Below, piece by piece: positions 27,722 to 37,104 of a stretch of 64,000 nt of DNA. Numbering within the stretch: the stretch's first letter is position 1; each line of letters begins with the position of its first letter. This DNA comes from a bacterium. GTDB lineage: Bacteria > Planctomycetota > JAFGQW01. Location of the stretch: NCBI GenBank assembly GCA_030426805.1, contig JAUHXU010000002.1, forward strand, positions 124,001-188,000, given 5' to 3'. The notes below the pieces were generated by a model, which saw only the letters and a program-made list of their open reading frames with translations, was not told where the DNA came from and did no database searches. The position numbers were made by a program, and so were the translations under genes.

Positions 27722-28315
27722 TCACCCAAGCGGCGAGCCCGGACCGTTTCCGTCCGGGCTCGTAGGGGCGGAAGGCGCCCGATCCTCGTCCGTACCGTCG
27801 AACGGCGGGATCAGCTCCAGTCCGAACCACCCCACGGCGAAGTCCGCGAACTCTGCGACGTTGAATCCGAAGCGAGCGCCGATGAAGAAATGCGCGCCGA
27901 CTTCGACGCTGAAGAAGTTGTCGACAGCCCAGTGCGTCGCGTTGAGCAGCGGTGTCGCCGGTGGGAATCCCGGAGGGGCTGATACTCCTCCTCGTGGCTC
28001 CGATGCGCGGCTCCAACTGTAGATCGGCGGCGTCAGGAAGAGCACGGACGTGCGCTCGTAGAGGTACGATGGATACACACTGTCCTTGGTCAGGTGAGCG
28101 ACCCCGGCGCCCACATCCGTGAGCACGAACTCGCCGTAGTGCCACCAGTGCGCCTTCCCGCCGCCCACGCCAATGAAGTAGCCGAGTCCTGTATCAAACG
28201 GACCGACCCGAGCGCCGACGTCGCCGACGAAGCCGACGTGCGCCGAGAACAGGAAGCAGTCGCCAACGTCAGCAGCAGTTTCGGCGGTGGGCTCAACGGA
28301 ATCGCACTCTACCAC
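27722..28315 (-). CDS. Conserved-style beta-rich protein of unknown function
   Basis: The 197-residue product has a glycine-rich beta segment near the start (DCFLFSAHVGFVGDVGARVG, LGYFIGVGGGKAHWWHYGEF) and a C-terminal FGFNVAEFADFAVGWFGLEL before a disordered Pro/Ser tail. The start is a GTG inside an intergenic palindrome and may be wrong. The pattern suggests an outer-membrane or membrane-associated protein. Confidence 0.5.
   Translation of the reverse strand: MVECDSVEPTAETAADVGDCFLFSAHVGFVGDVGARVGPFDTGLGYFIGVGGGKAHWWHYGEFVLTDVGAGVAHLTKDSVYPSYLYERTSVLFLTPPIYSWSRASEPRGGVSAPPGFPPATPLLNATHWAVDNFFSVEVGAHFFIGARFGFNVAEFADFAVGWFGLELIPPFDGTDEDRAPSAPTSPDGNGPGSPLG
27734..27762. terminator. Perfect 11-bp hairpin between convergent genes
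   Basis: CGAGCCCGGAC and GTCCGGGCTCG form a perfect stem around a 7-nt loop, just past the stop at 27717 and overlapping the last codons of the minus-strand gene. No T-run follows, so a Rho-independent mechanism is uncertain. Confidence 0.45.
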
Positions 28316-28349
28316 GCTGGCCGCCGCGCGAGGGCGGCGAGGTGGGGGT
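28308..28349 (+). repeat. 35-bp intergenic palindrome copy
   Basis: Good copy (GCCGCCGCGCGAGGGCGGCG) followed by AGGTGGGGG. Confidence 0.7.
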
Positions 28350-28472
28350 TGCGGTCAGTTCGCTCGCAAGGCGTCAGCGTCGCGCAACGTCGCATGGCGT
28401 GAGAGACTCGCGGGAACTCCGGAGATCAACCCGCACGCTCGCGAGCGAGTGAAGGCAGCAAGGCCGAAGTCA

Positions 28473-28877
28473 ATGCTCAAGTACTGGACTGGCCTGACGG
28501 TCCTTTGCGCGCTGCTGCTCGCGCAAGCGCTGACGGGCTGGAAGCGCTGCCGCGACGCGCGGGGGCAAGCCGGCGTGCGGGTGGCGCTCAGCTTGGCTGT
28601 TGGCGCCGTGCCCGCACTGACGCTGATACTCTATCTGTGGGTGTTCCACCTTCTGTGCGTCGGAGTTCTCGACGATCCAAGCAATCCGTTGGCCGATCGC
28701 CGCGAGCTTTGGTCCAAGTGGGTCGACGGCGCTTTGCCGGCAACACTCGGAGTCGCACTGGCGTCGTTTGCGCTGACTCTTCACTCCGAACGGACGCTGG
28801 ATCGCGTGCACTGGATCTTGGCTGCCCTCACGGCGCTGGGGATTGGATACTTGGCGCTGCTCTCCGTGTCGGTGTAA
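28473..28877 (+). CDS. Small membrane protein with four segments
   Basis: The 134-residue product starts MLKYWTGLTVLCALLLAQAL. It has segments VGAVPALTLILYLWVFHLLC, ALPATLGVALASFALTLHSE and ILAALTALGIGYLALLSVSV separated by short charged loops. No family recognised. Confidence 0.5.
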   Translation: MLKYWTGLTVLCALLLAQALTGWKRCRDARGQAGVRVALSLAVGAVPALTLILYLWVFHLLCVGVLDDPSNPLADRRELWSKWVDGALPATLGVALASFALTLHSERTLDRVHWILAALTALGIGYLALLSVSV

Positions 28878-29074
28878 CGCCGCAAAGCGGGAGGGCGCAG
28901 TTCGTGGCTACCCGCCTCCGCGCGCGGGCGACTCCTATACTCTTCGCGATCCATACGCCAGGGGAATCGAATCGTGTTCGGAAGCGGCGCCGCGGGCGAC
29001 TGTTGATGCCCTGAGTTTCCCATGCGGCCGAGTAGAGTTGTCCTCGATCGAACGGGTGCGGCATTGTAGGGGGC

Positions 29075-32000
29075 ATGAGCGCTCGCCCTACGGACTCCGT
29101 CGTTCGAGACCTGCTCGCGAACGATGCATGGGTTCGCGCGCTGGCCCGTCGTCTCGTCCAGGACGAACATGCCGCGGAGGACATCGTTCAGGACGCCTGG
29201 GTCGCGGCGCTTCAGCACCCGCCGGGGCGAACGGGTTCGTTTCGAGCGTGGCTCGAGCGGGTGGTCCGCAATCTTGCCCTGACGCGAAGTCGATCCGCGG
29301 GCCGACGGACCGAGCGCGAGAGCGCGGCCGCGCGTCCGGCATTCCTGCCGTCACCGAGCGAGATCCGGCAGCACGAACAGACACGCCGGGAACTCGTCGA
29401 GGCGGTCCTGGCGCTCGAAGAGCCGTACCACTCCGCCGTGGTCTATCGCTACTTCCGCGGATTGCCGCCGCGGATCATCGCCTCGGAATTGGGCGTGCCG
29501 GTCGAGACCGTGAAGAAGCGCCTCTCGCGCGGTCTCGAGCAGCTGCGCGCGCGGCTCGACGGTCGTCTCGGCAACCGGTCGTCGTGGCGAACGGCGTTGT
29601 CGGCGTTTGCAGCGGCCGGAGCCGAGTCGGCCGTAACGTCGGGCGCACCCGCTGTCGTAGGAGCACTCGTGATGGGCACCAAGCTGAAGCTCACATTGGC
29701 GGCGGTCGCGATCGCCTTGGGCACGGCACTCGTCCTCTGGCAGACGGAGGATGAGGGGCCGACCGGGCCCACCCGACCGAAGCCCGCGCCCCGTGCTGCC
29801 GCCGCGAAGATCGATCGCAACGACGCGGCAGCCGCGACGGATCGCCGCTCGGCGAAGCCCGTTGCCGCGATCGCCTCGGACTCCCGCGCGGCGCCGGAGG
29901 ACGTGACCGTCGCGCTCGACGTCGAACGTGCGACCATCGTCGGGCGCGTCGTCGATTCGTTGGGCGCTCCACTCTCGGGTGCACGCGTACGTGGGCTACG
30001 GCTGGTTCACGGCGGGACGGCGTTGCCCGAGTTGGTGACGACGCGCACCGATCGAAACGGCGGCTACGTGCTGAAGCCCATCGGCGGACGGGTCGTCGTG
30101 GAGGCGTCCGCCGACGGTCACGATACGCAACGACGTGTCGTCGACCCGTATTCCAGAGCCGACTTCGCGCTCGGAGAGCCGGGCGAACTCACCGGACGAC
30201 TCGTGTGTGCGCCGGAGGGCACGCCGTGCGTCGATGCGACCGTCGGGCTCTATTCGTGGCGAGTTGCATACGAGTTGGAACGTCATTCGCGCATTCAATT
30301 CGCGTGGACCCATCCACCGGTCGCGGTCACGCGGTCGCGTTTGGACGGCGCATTCCGATTCCGCTCGATACCGCCGGGGCGTTATCGGCTGCGCGTGTTG
30401 CCCCCCGGGCGGCCGGAAGTGGGCACGGCCGACCTGGTGGCGGATGTGCGTGCCGGCGATGCGGCAACCATCGACATCGTCGTCCCACGAGGGGCCTGCG
30501 TCGCGGGGCGCGTGACCGACGAGGAGACGGGAGAACCGATCCCGGGTGCACTCGTGTCGACGTTGCGCCGCGACCAGGAGCCGGTCATCACCGACGACCA
30601 GGGGCGCTTCGCGCTATGGGGCGTCGAGAGGTCGTCCTTCCGGTTTCAGCAACTCGGCGTGCGCGCCGATGGCTACGCGCCGTTAGGGCGTCAACTCACG
30701 AGGGCAGCGTTCACGGCAGGCGTCTTCGACGTCAAGTTGAAACGCGGCGTCACGATCCGCGGCCGCGTGCTCGGCCCGGACGGCGAGCCCGTCGTCGGGG
30801 CCCGGGTGAGCACGGCGTCGTCGCTCCTCGGCCCGTGGGCCGAGTCCGCCCGGCATCGGTACCCGCCAGCGTTGACCGATGCCGACGGTCGCTTCGAGTG
30901 GGTCACGGGGAAGACGGAGAAGGAGCGACGCATCTACGCGGTGAAGGACGGCCTCGGCTGGGGGGCCTCGGCGCCGTTTGTGCCGAGGGGAAGTGAACAA
31001 GACGGTGTCGTTGTTCGACTGCCGCGCAGCGGCCGCATCGCCGGGGGGGTGCGCGACGCCGGTGGCCGAGTCGTCGTCGGTGCACGCGTGAGCCTGTATG
31101 AAGGCGCGACGTTCCGCGCGGAGACGTTCACTGCGCACGGAGGGGCGTACGAGATGTCCGGCGTGTCGCCCGGCGAGTACACGATCCACGTGCTGCCGCC
31201 GGGGACGCCGCTGGAATACGACTCGCCCCTTGCGGGTCGATCGCGGACGGGCGTCGTCGTCAAGGCGGGGCAGTGCGCAGACGTGGATGTCGTGCTGCAA
31301 CTCGGCGCGACGATCGCCGGAGAAGTCGCGGATGCGCGTGGGCGGCCGCTCGACGGTGTCGTCGTTCGCGCGGTCACCGGCGGGGGTGGCGAGTTGCTGG
31401 CGAACTTCAACGGTCGTCCGCCGAGGCTCCGGCAGACGGTCACCGATGCGCAGGGGCGATACACGTTGCAAGGACTCAACGCGGAGCGGACCTATCGCAT
31501 CGAGGCCAAGAAGCCCGGATACGAATACGGCACGGCGTTCCGCGTCGCGCCCGGGCGTGACGATGTGCACCTGACGCTGTCGGAACTCCGACTGGCTCGT
31601 GGGCGGGTCGTCGTCGGCGGGACGGGCGAGCCCGCGATCGAGTTCACGCTGCGGGGCAAGGCCGTTGCGGTCGATCATCGTCGTTCGCGAATCGCGTTCC
31701 CCAATCCCTCCGGCGCCTTCTGCTCCCTCGACGGCCGCTTCGAGTTTCCGGTGAAGCCGGGCGCCTACACGATCAGGGCTGAGACGCGCGACGGTCGGCT
31801 GTCCGACGACTACCCGTTCACCGTGCCCGACAATGGCGAATCGGAGCCGATCGAGCTTCGCGTCTGGCCCGGCGCCTCGATCGTCGGTGACGTACGCTCG
31901 CGCACCGGTACGATCCGCTCATGCAACTCGGTCGCGGTTTACGACATGGGCATGCGTCCGGCTCGATTCGTACGGCATGGCGTCGTCGACACGTCGGGCC

Positions 32001-32503
32001 GAATCGACGTCCGACCGCTGCGACCCGGGCGCTACCTACTGACGACGAGGGCGATGGTGGGAGACGTCGTCCAAGAGGGAACAGTCGCCGTCGACGTCGC
32101 AGCGGGAAGCGAGAGTCGGGTGTCGCTCGTCGTGGACGAGGTGCCGCCCGTCGCTGTCGTCGTACGAGACGGTCGGGGGCAGTCCGTCGGTGGAGCGACG
32201 GTTCGCATTCGGCGGTCTGACGGTGTGCCGATCGCGATGGAGCGCAGCGAATCGAACCTGTATCGCAAGACGGCCGAGGCGTTGCGCGCCAACCGCTCGA
32301 CCGGCAATCGTGAGGCGTTCGAGGTGGCGTGGAAGCGTGCCAAGCCGCGACTGACGACGACCGCGGCCGACGGCACGCTCGCGCCGCTCCTCCTGATTCC
32401 GGGCGAGTATGTCGTCGAGACCGTCGCCGACGGATTCAAACGGGACCGAACGACCGTCCACATTCGGCCGGGCGGGAATACCGTCACGATTACGCTCCGG
32501 TAG
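29075..32503 (+). CDS. ECF sigma factor fused to a membrane segment and carboxypeptidase-regulatory-like repeats
   Basis: Residues 1-165 are a complete ECF sigma-70 factor: region 2 with EDIVQDAWVAALQ and WLERVVRNLALTRSR, and region 4 with VVYRYFRGLPPRIIASELGV followed by PVETVKKRLSRGLEQL. A membrane segment follows at about 205-223 (LTLAAVAIALGTALVLW). The remaining 900 residues carry about eight carboxypeptidase-regulatory/Ig-like repeats of the form GRVxDxxGxPVxGARV with ADGRFEW-type strands. The sigma part would be cytoplasmic and the repeats outside, so the protein may join an envelope sensor or matrix domain to a sigma factor, perhaps released by proteolysis. This fusion is known in Planctomycetota; the signal is not. 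Confidence 0.85.
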   Translation: MSARPTDSVVRDLLANDAWVRALARRLVQDEHAAEDIVQDAWVAALQHPPGRTGSFRAWLERVVRNLALTRSRSAGRRTERESAAARPAFLPSPSEIRQHEQTRRELVEAVLALEEPYHSAVVYRYFRGLPPRIIASELGVPVETVKKRLSRGLEQLRARLDGRLGNRSSWRTALSAFAAAGAESAVTSGAPAVVGALVMGTKLKLTLAAVAIALGTALVLWQTEDEGPTGPTRPKPAPRAAAAKIDRNDAAAATDRRSAKPVAAIASDSRAAPEDVTVALDVERATIVGRVVDSLGAPLSGARVRGLRLVHGGTALPELVTTRTDRNGGYVLKPIGGRVVVEASADGHDTQRRVVDPYSRADFALGEPGELTGRLVCAPEGTPCVDATVGLYSWRVAYELERHSRIQFAWTHPPVAVTRSRLDGAFRFRSIPPGRYRLRVLPPGRPEVGTADLVADVRAGDAATIDIVVPRGACVAGRVTDEETGEPIPGALVSTLRRDQEPVITDDQGRFALWGVERSSFRFQQLGVRADGYAPLGRQLTRAAFTAGVFDVKLKRGVTIRGRVLGPDGEPVVGARVSTASSLLGPWAESARHRYPPALTDADGRFEWVTGKTEKERRIYAVKDGLGWGASAPFVPRGSEQDGVVVRLPRSGRIAGGVRDAGGRVVVGARVSLYEGATFRAETFTAHGGAYEMSGVSPGEYTIHVLPPGTPLEYDSPLAGRSRTGVVVKAGQCADVDVVLQLGATIAGEVADARGRPLDGVVVRAVTGGGGELLANFNGRPPRLRQTVTDAQGRYTLQGLNAERTYRIEAKKPGYEYGTAFRVAPGRDDVHLTLSELRLARGRVVVGGTGEPAIEFTLRGKAVAVDHRRSRIAFPNPSGAFCSLDGRFEFPVKPGAYTIRAETRDGRLSDDYPFTVPDNGESEPIELRVWPGASIVGDVRSRTGTIRSCNSVAVYDMGMRPARFVRHGVVDTSGRIDVRPLRPGRYLLTTRAMVGDVVQEGTVAVDVAAGSESRVSLVVDEVPPVAVVVRDGRGQSVGGATVRIRRSDGVPIAMERSESNLYRKTAEALRANRSTGNREAFEVAWKRAKPRLTTTAADGTLAPLLLIPGEYVVETVADGFKRDRTTVHIRPGGNTVTITLR

Positions 32504-32568
32504 TCAGTTCGCCGAGTCCTGGTATCCTGGCTCCTCTGGCTGCAAGACACGTAGCCGATGGAGGACGC

Positions 32569-33753
32569 ATGGATTCTGAGACTCCCACGAGGCGACGTCC
32601 GGCCGAAGCGCGGTCGGTCCGCGGCGCTGCCCTCCGGAACGCCTTGATTGCGGTCGGCGCCCTGGCATGCGCGGTATCGGTGGCCGTGTGGATCATCGGT
32701 GGGAACGACAGCGAAACGCCGGAACCCGTGGTGTCGAACCAAGACACGGGTGATGCGGCGGCGGCGAGGCCGGTCGCGATGGGCAGCACGATGGACAGCG
32801 CGACGGATGCCGCGATGGATGCTGCGATCGCGCGGACAAGCCGCGATGTTCTCGCCGAGTTCAAGCACTCGGCCATCCGCGTGTGGCCCTACGTGATCTT
32901 CCTCGAGGACTTCGGAGACGAGCGCGTCAACGAGCGCTACGCGAAGGACTACCGGGTCCGCATCACAGCGTTCTACGACTACATGAAGAAGACGTATCCG
33001 AACGTCGTCAACAAGGAGCCTGAGACGCCGTTTCGGATCATCGTCCTTAGGGACCGCGCGAGCTTCAACAAGTTCAACGCGCTCAACGGCAACGGGGCGC
33101 TCGCCGGGGCGCGGGCGTTCTACCATCCACAGGCGAAGTTCATCTACACCTACGAGCAGAGCCCGGGCGGCGTGCCTCTGTTCGTGCGCGGCGTCGTCTT
33201 CCACGAGTGCACCCACCAACTCCTCGATTTTCTGCGCCCGAAGAACCGCTACAACGAGTCGATCTGGTTCGAGGAGGCGATCGCCGACTTCCACGCCGGC
33301 GCCAAGATCCAGCCGGTCGGCGACGGCGGATTCACGTACGAACCCGGCCACCTCAATCGTCCCCGCCTGAACCAGATGGCGAGGGCGCTCGAGAGGAAGA
33401 ATTACTTCTCCCTGCCTCTGCTATTCCAGTGCCGCACATACGGCGAGGCAGACGCGGCCTACAAGCGCAAGTTCGGCGGCGACGGGGGTCGCGGTAAGGG
33501 CCTCCTCTACTACCAAGGCTGGTCGTTCATCTACTTCTGCATGGTGGGGCCGAACAAGGCGCACCGAGAAGCGATCTTCCGCTACATCGACCAAGACGTC
33601 GGTCAGGGCGAGGGGGACTACAACATCCTGAACCAGGCGTTTGAGATCAGCGACTCCAAGCAGTGGGAGCCGATCCAGCGCGAGTGGGAAGCCTACGTCC
33701 GCAGCCTGATCGAGGCGCGCAATGCCGCGCGCGCGACGGACCGGTCACGGTAG
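32569..33753 (+). CDS. DUF1570-like membrane-anchored metallopeptidase
   Basis: The 394-residue product starts MDSETPTRRRPAEARSVRG behind GGAGG and has one membrane segment (ALIAVGALACAVSVAVWIIG). The soluble part carries VVFHECTHQLLDFL, an HExxH zinc motif near residue 212, with a downstream Glu in WFEEAIADFHAG. This is the peptidase MA/DUF1570 layout. It follows the ECF fusion gene by 65 bp on the same strand and might process it, which is only an inference. Confidence 0.72.
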   Translation: MDSETPTRRRPAEARSVRGAALRNALIAVGALACAVSVAVWIIGGNDSETPEPVVSNQDTGDAAAARPVAMGSTMDSATDAAMDAAIARTSRDVLAEFKHSAIRVWPYVIFLEDFGDERVNERYAKDYRVRITAFYDYMKKTYPNVVNKEPETPFRIIVLRDRASFNKFNALNGNGALAGARAFYHPQAKFIYTYEQSPGGVPLFVRGVVFHECTHQLLDFLRPKNRYNESIWFEEAIADFHAGAKIQPVGDGGFTYEPGHLNRPRLNQMARALERKNYFSLPLLFQCRTYGEADAAYKRKFGGDGGRGKGLLYYQGWSFIYFCMVGPNKAHREAIFRYIDQDVGQGEGDYNILNQAFEISDSKQWEPIQREWEAYVRSLIEARNAARATDRSR

Positions 33754-33958
33754 GCTCCTGTTGTTCCTGCTCTCGGGATGTGCGAGCGACAACCTGCCAT
33801 CGTCTCGGCAACTGCAGCGGCGGATTGGGGTGCTCGAGGAGACCGTGCTAGAGCTTCGCACTCGCCTGTTCTTCCTCGAAGCCCACACCGACTTCTACGG
33901 CGAGCACTTTCGGACGTTCGAGATCGTCCGCCCAGCAACGGCGCCGCCCGTCCGATGA
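33722..33958 (+). CDS. Short coiled-coil lipoprotein
   Basis: The 78-residue product overlaps the end of the peptidase gene by 32 bp. It has a basic start, a short hydrophobic stretch and a lipobox (LLLFLLSGC). A coiled-coil helix follows (LQRRIGVLEETVLELRTRLF). Probably a small envelope lipoprotein co-expressed with the peptidase. Confidence 0.5.
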   Translation: MPRARRTGHGRLLLFLLSGCASDNLPSSRQLQRRIGVLEETVLELRTRLFFLEAHTDFYGEHFRTFEIVRPATAPPVR

Positions 33959-34097
33959 GTCGTCGCGTCGGACCGCAGGCCGCGTCCCGCGGGCGATCAC
34001 GGCGACGACACTGGGGCCGAGATGCTCGCCGGATCTGCCGGCGATGAGTTGCCCGCGAATCTCGACTTTCCGTGGCGGGGAGGACGACAGGACACCG

Positions 34098-34595
34098 ATG
34101 ACAAACGGCGCGTCGCACCGGCAGTTTTCGATCCCGAGTAGGAGCTTGCGCGTGGGCGTGGCACTGCTTGGGACGGCCCTCTGTTATCTCATGCTGGCGG
34201 CCATCCGTTGGATCTCCGACATGCCAAGCGTTCCGCTCGCGCTAGTGCTCAGCGGAATGGTCTTTGGCGCGACGCTGATCGATATCTGGTTGAAGCCCGC
34301 GCGTCCGGGCGCATCACGTCGTCAGGCGCTCCTCGCGGTGTCGGAACAAGCCTTGTTTCGCCGAGGTGCGTGGACTCTCGCTGCGATGTTCTTTGGCGGT
34401 GTGGGGTTTCTCGGTGCGGCATTCCTGGCTCTTGAAGTCTTCGGGCCGCAGGTGAATCGTGACTTGCTGTTCCTGCTCACGATGGCGGGAGGTGGTGTCG
34501 GGGTAGGTGGCGTGACTCTGGCGGGGAAGCGTCGCGGCGTTTGGGAGTTGCGTCCCGAGGGCGTGGACAGCTCCGTCGGTTCGGATACCGAATGA
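34098..34595 (+). CDS. Membrane protein, first of an overlapping pair
   Basis: The 165-residue product has four hydrophobic segments (VGVALLGTALCYLMLAAIRW, VPLALVLSGMVFGATLIDIW, LAAMFFGGVGFLGAAFLALE, LLFLLTMAGGGVGVGGVTLA). Its stop overlaps the start of the next gene (ATGA). Function unknown. Confidence 0.55.
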   Translation: MTNGASHRQFSIPSRSLRVGVALLGTALCYLMLAAIRWISDMPSVPLALVLSGMVFGATLIDIWLKPARPGASRRQALLAVSEQALFRRGAWTLAAMFFGGVGFLGAAFLALEVFGPQVNRDLLFLLTMAGGGVGVGGVTLAGKRRGVWELRPEGVDSSVGSDTE

Positions 34596-35191
34596 ACGAC
34601 GCGACGCGCTACGAGAGCCTCGCGTGGATCATGCGCGTCGACTTGACGCGCCATGCGTTCACGAGGCGACAGCTCTGGCTGCCGCTAAGCGTCATCACGA
34701 TCGGATGCCTGGCGCTTGCGCTTGTTGCGGCATCAGTCGGAGCGCCTGTCTGGTGGGCGCCATGGGCGTTCGGTGCGATCATGGCCGGTCTGGCGGTGTT
34801 GGCTGGTGCGCAGGTGTTTCGCGACGCTCGGAACGCGATAGAGTACTACTGCCTCGACGAGAACGGGCTTACGGTCGTGAAGCTCAACGCGACGCCCGAG
34901 ACCGAGCAACTCGTCGGGAGAGTGTGGGATACCCCGAACGGCATCGCGGAAGACGGACCCGAGGGTACAATCCGCGTGCGCCCCAACACGAAGCGCCGGA
35001 TTCCATGGCACCGGCTCCGAGTTGTCGTCCTCTATCCTGCCGATCACGCGATTACCGTGCACCTGATCTTGGGACTCTACACGACTGCGCTGTTCTTCCC
35101 GAACGAGGAGGTGTATGAGAACGCCCTCGACATGATCCGGGAGCACGCGACGCGCGCCGACATCCGAGAATCTCGACTCGCTACACGCTGA
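34592..35191 (+). CDS. Membrane protein, second of an overlapping pair
   Basis: The 199-residue product has two membrane segments (LPLSVITIGCLALALVAASV, WAFGAIMAGLAVLAGAQVF) and a cytoplasmic domain of about 110 residues with a PH-like strand order (IEYYCLDENGLTVVKLN, RIPWHRLRVVVLYPADHAIT). ATGA overlap with the upstream gene implies coupled translation. Family not assigned. Confidence 0.55.
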   Translation: MNDATRYESLAWIMRVDLTRHAFTRRQLWLPLSVITIGCLALALVAASVGAPVWWAPWAFGAIMAGLAVLAGAQVFRDARNAIEYYCLDENGLTVVKLNATPETEQLVGRVWDTPNGIAEDGPEGTIRVRPNTKRRIPWHRLRVVVLYPADHAITVHLILGLYTTALFFPNEEVYENALDMIREHATRADIRESRLATR

Positions 35192-35197
35192 GAGGAC

Positions 35198-35235
35198 TTC
35201 CTCCCCGCCCCCCCGCGCGAGGGCGACAAGGTGAT
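35198..35235 (+). repeat. 35-bp intergenic palindrome copy
   Basis: Copy with CCCCGCGCGAGGGCGACAAG between two gene ends. Confidence 0.65.
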
Positions 35236-35261
35236 GCTCACCGCTGGCCGCGTGACCGCTC

Positions 35262-35666
35262 CTATTCGCGAGTCGACTCGCGATTCAGGTCAGCAGCGAG
35301 GCCCTCGCCGCCGACCTCGCCGTCGCTGCCGAGGCAGGTGATGTCGAAATCGGTCGGGCCGATGCGGACGTAGCGGTAGGCGTTGCCCCACGGGTCATGG
35401 GGAATCTGGCCGAGCTTCTTCGCCACATCGTCGAGCGAGTCCGGAAGGCGTCTGTCTTCCATGGCGAAGAGCATGACCGCTTTGGACAACGTCTTGATGT
35501 CGCTGAGCGCCTTCGCGATGCGTGCCTCGTCCTGTTGGTCCTTGAGCTGCGTGCTTTGGCCGCAGCTCATGAGGAGCGAGCTCACCGCAGCGAACATCGC
35601 GAACGATGCCAGGGCGAACGTCCGGGCGAGGCCAGGGGATTGTCGAGTGAGGTGGCAGGGCATCAT
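35262..35666 (-). CDS. Lipoprotein with GspG/pseudopilin-like C-terminal domain
   Basis: The 134-residue product has a type II signal peptide (ASFAMFAAVSSLLMSC, lipobox LMSC). The mature part is the type II secretion GspG C-terminal layout: ALSDIKTLSKAVMLFAMEDR, RRLPDSLDDV, a HDPWGNAYRYV turn, then LGSDGEVGGEGLAADL. The pseudopilin N-terminal methylation site is absent, replaced by a lipid anchor, so it is not a normal pilin. Compare the membrane protein at 3127-3789. Confidence 0.7.
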   Translation of the reverse strand: MMPCHLTRQSPGLARTFALASFAMFAAVSSLLMSCGQSTQLKDQQDEARIAKALSDIKTLSKAVMLFAMEDRRLPDSLDDVAKKLGQIPHDPWGNAYRYVRIGPTDFDITCLGSDGEVGGEGLAADLNRESTRE

Positions 35667-35756
35667 TGGTTCCTATCGCCGACGAAGCGGGAGCCTGAGC
35701 GACCTGTTCCCACGTCGGTTGTCGCTGTCTTCGAGTGGCCGAAGCGTCGGCTGGCA

Positions 35757-35791
35757 CGATCCTACCCGCCGCCGCCCGAGGGCGGTAGCAC
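35757..35791 (+). repeat. 35-bp intergenic palindrome copy
   Basis: Near-consensus (ATCCTACCCGCCGCCGCCCG, then AGGGCGG). It abuts the transposase remnant. Confidence 0.75.
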
Positions 35792-35805
35792 GAGCCCGTC
35801 GGCAA

Positions 35806-36099
35806 CGACGCGCCAGCGCGCCGACCTCGACCGTGCGACGACTGAGATCGCGCTGCTCCGTGAGGAGTTGTCTCTCAAGGACGCGAGGTGGAGCCGCGTT
35901 CGGTCGCGCCGACGCCCGCACTTCGCTCCGGTCGACCGGATGCGCCTCCTGAAGCTCAAAGGCCGCGCGCGGCTGGTCGCACGAGGGGACAGCGCTGGTC
36001 TTCGGCGTGAGCGAACTCACGGTCGTCAACTGGATGCGTCGGCTCGACGAAGGCGGCGAGCGGGCACTGCTGCGGCTTCCGCAGCCGGTGAACACGTTT
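35806..36099 (+). pseudogene. Transposase (HTH/integrase family) N-terminal remnant
   Basis: Two frames joined by a shift near 35985 match the start of a helix-turn-helix integrase-type transposase: EIALLREELSLKDARWSRVR and HFAPVDRMRLLKLKGRARL, then in another frame TALVFGVSELTVVNWMRRLD and GGERALLRLPQPVNTF. At 36100 the sequence switches to a second transposase family, so this is a chimeric scar. Confidence 0.55.
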
Positions 36100-36847
36100 T
36101 CAGGCCACGCCGGGACGCCCGCCGATCGGCCGTGACGTGATCGCGCTCATCAAGCGACTCTCGAGCGAGGACCCGCTGTGGGGCGCGCCGCGGGCGCAGT
36201 CGGAGCTCCGCCTGCTCGGGCACGAGGTCGCCGAGTCGACGGTCGCGAAGTACATGGTACCGCGCAAGCGAGGCGACAGCCAGCGGTGGCGGACGTTCCT
36301 CAAGAACCACATGAGCGTGAGCGCCGCCTGCGACTTCTTCACCGTGCCGTCGCTGACGTTCAAGGCGCTGTACGTGTTCGTCGTGCTCTCACACGACCGC
36401 CGGCGCATCTTGCACGTGGCCGTGGCGCGACATCCGACGGCGGCGTGGACCGCACACCAGATCACCGAAGCGCTTTCCGACGGCGAGGAGCCGCGGTTCC
36501 TTCACCGTGACCGCGACGCGATCTACGGGGAAGCGTTCGTGCGGTGGGTGAAGGCGTTCGGTATCGAGGAAGTCCTGAGCGCGAAGCAGTCGCCGTGGCA
36601 GAACCCGTTCGTCGAGCGCGTGATCGGCTCGATCCGCCGAGAGTGCACCGACCACATCATCGCGCTCGGCGAACGGCACCTGCTACGTACGCTTCGGGAG
36701 TACGTCGCCTACTACAACGAGGCGCGGACGCACTTGAGCCTCGAGCAGAACGCGCCGGAGCCGAGGCCGGTCGAGTGGAAGGGAGGGGAGGTGGTTGCGA
36801 CACCCGTGCTGAACGGGCTGCATCATCGGTACACGCGGGTTGCGTAG
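36100..36847 (+). pseudogene. Integrase-core (rve) transposase, C-terminal part
   Basis: The reading from ATPGRPPIGRDVIALIKRL to the stop gives a complete DDE catalytic core: Asp in SAACDFFTV, Asp in FLHRDRDAIYG and Glu in NPFVERVIGSIRRECTDH, closing with VLNGLHHRYTRVA. The N-terminal DNA-binding third is missing here but is present in the fragment at 37784-38281. The first 195 bp are repeated at 38053-38247. A GTG at 36137 could start a truncated product, but mobility is unlikely. Confidence 0.7.
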
Positions 36848-36899
36848 AGCGATCGACGGCGACTCCGACCGTGGGGGCGGTTTGCCCCGACACCTGGCG

Positions 36900-37025
36900 T
36901 GACGGTCTCAGCCGAGTCTGGTATCGTCGATCGGGTTCGCGCAGAGTTCGCCATGGCGGAATTCGAATCGTCGTCGGCGGTCGGTGACGGTTCAAGTCGG
37001 GGCGTGCTGGGTTTTCGGTAGGGAC
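36900..37025 (+). repeat. 130-bp interspersed repeat, copy 1
   Basis: Runs from TGACGGTCTCAGCCGAGTCT to GGTTTTCGGTAGGGACA. Similar copies lie at 42879-43005 and 45620-45740; this one sits upstream of the DUF433 gene. Confidence 0.75.
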
Positions 37026-37104
37026 ACCCGTTCGGCACGTGTGGTATTCTCCCCGTGGGAGCACGCGGCGGCACGACCGCCGATGCGCGTTTCGGAAAGA
37101 CACG

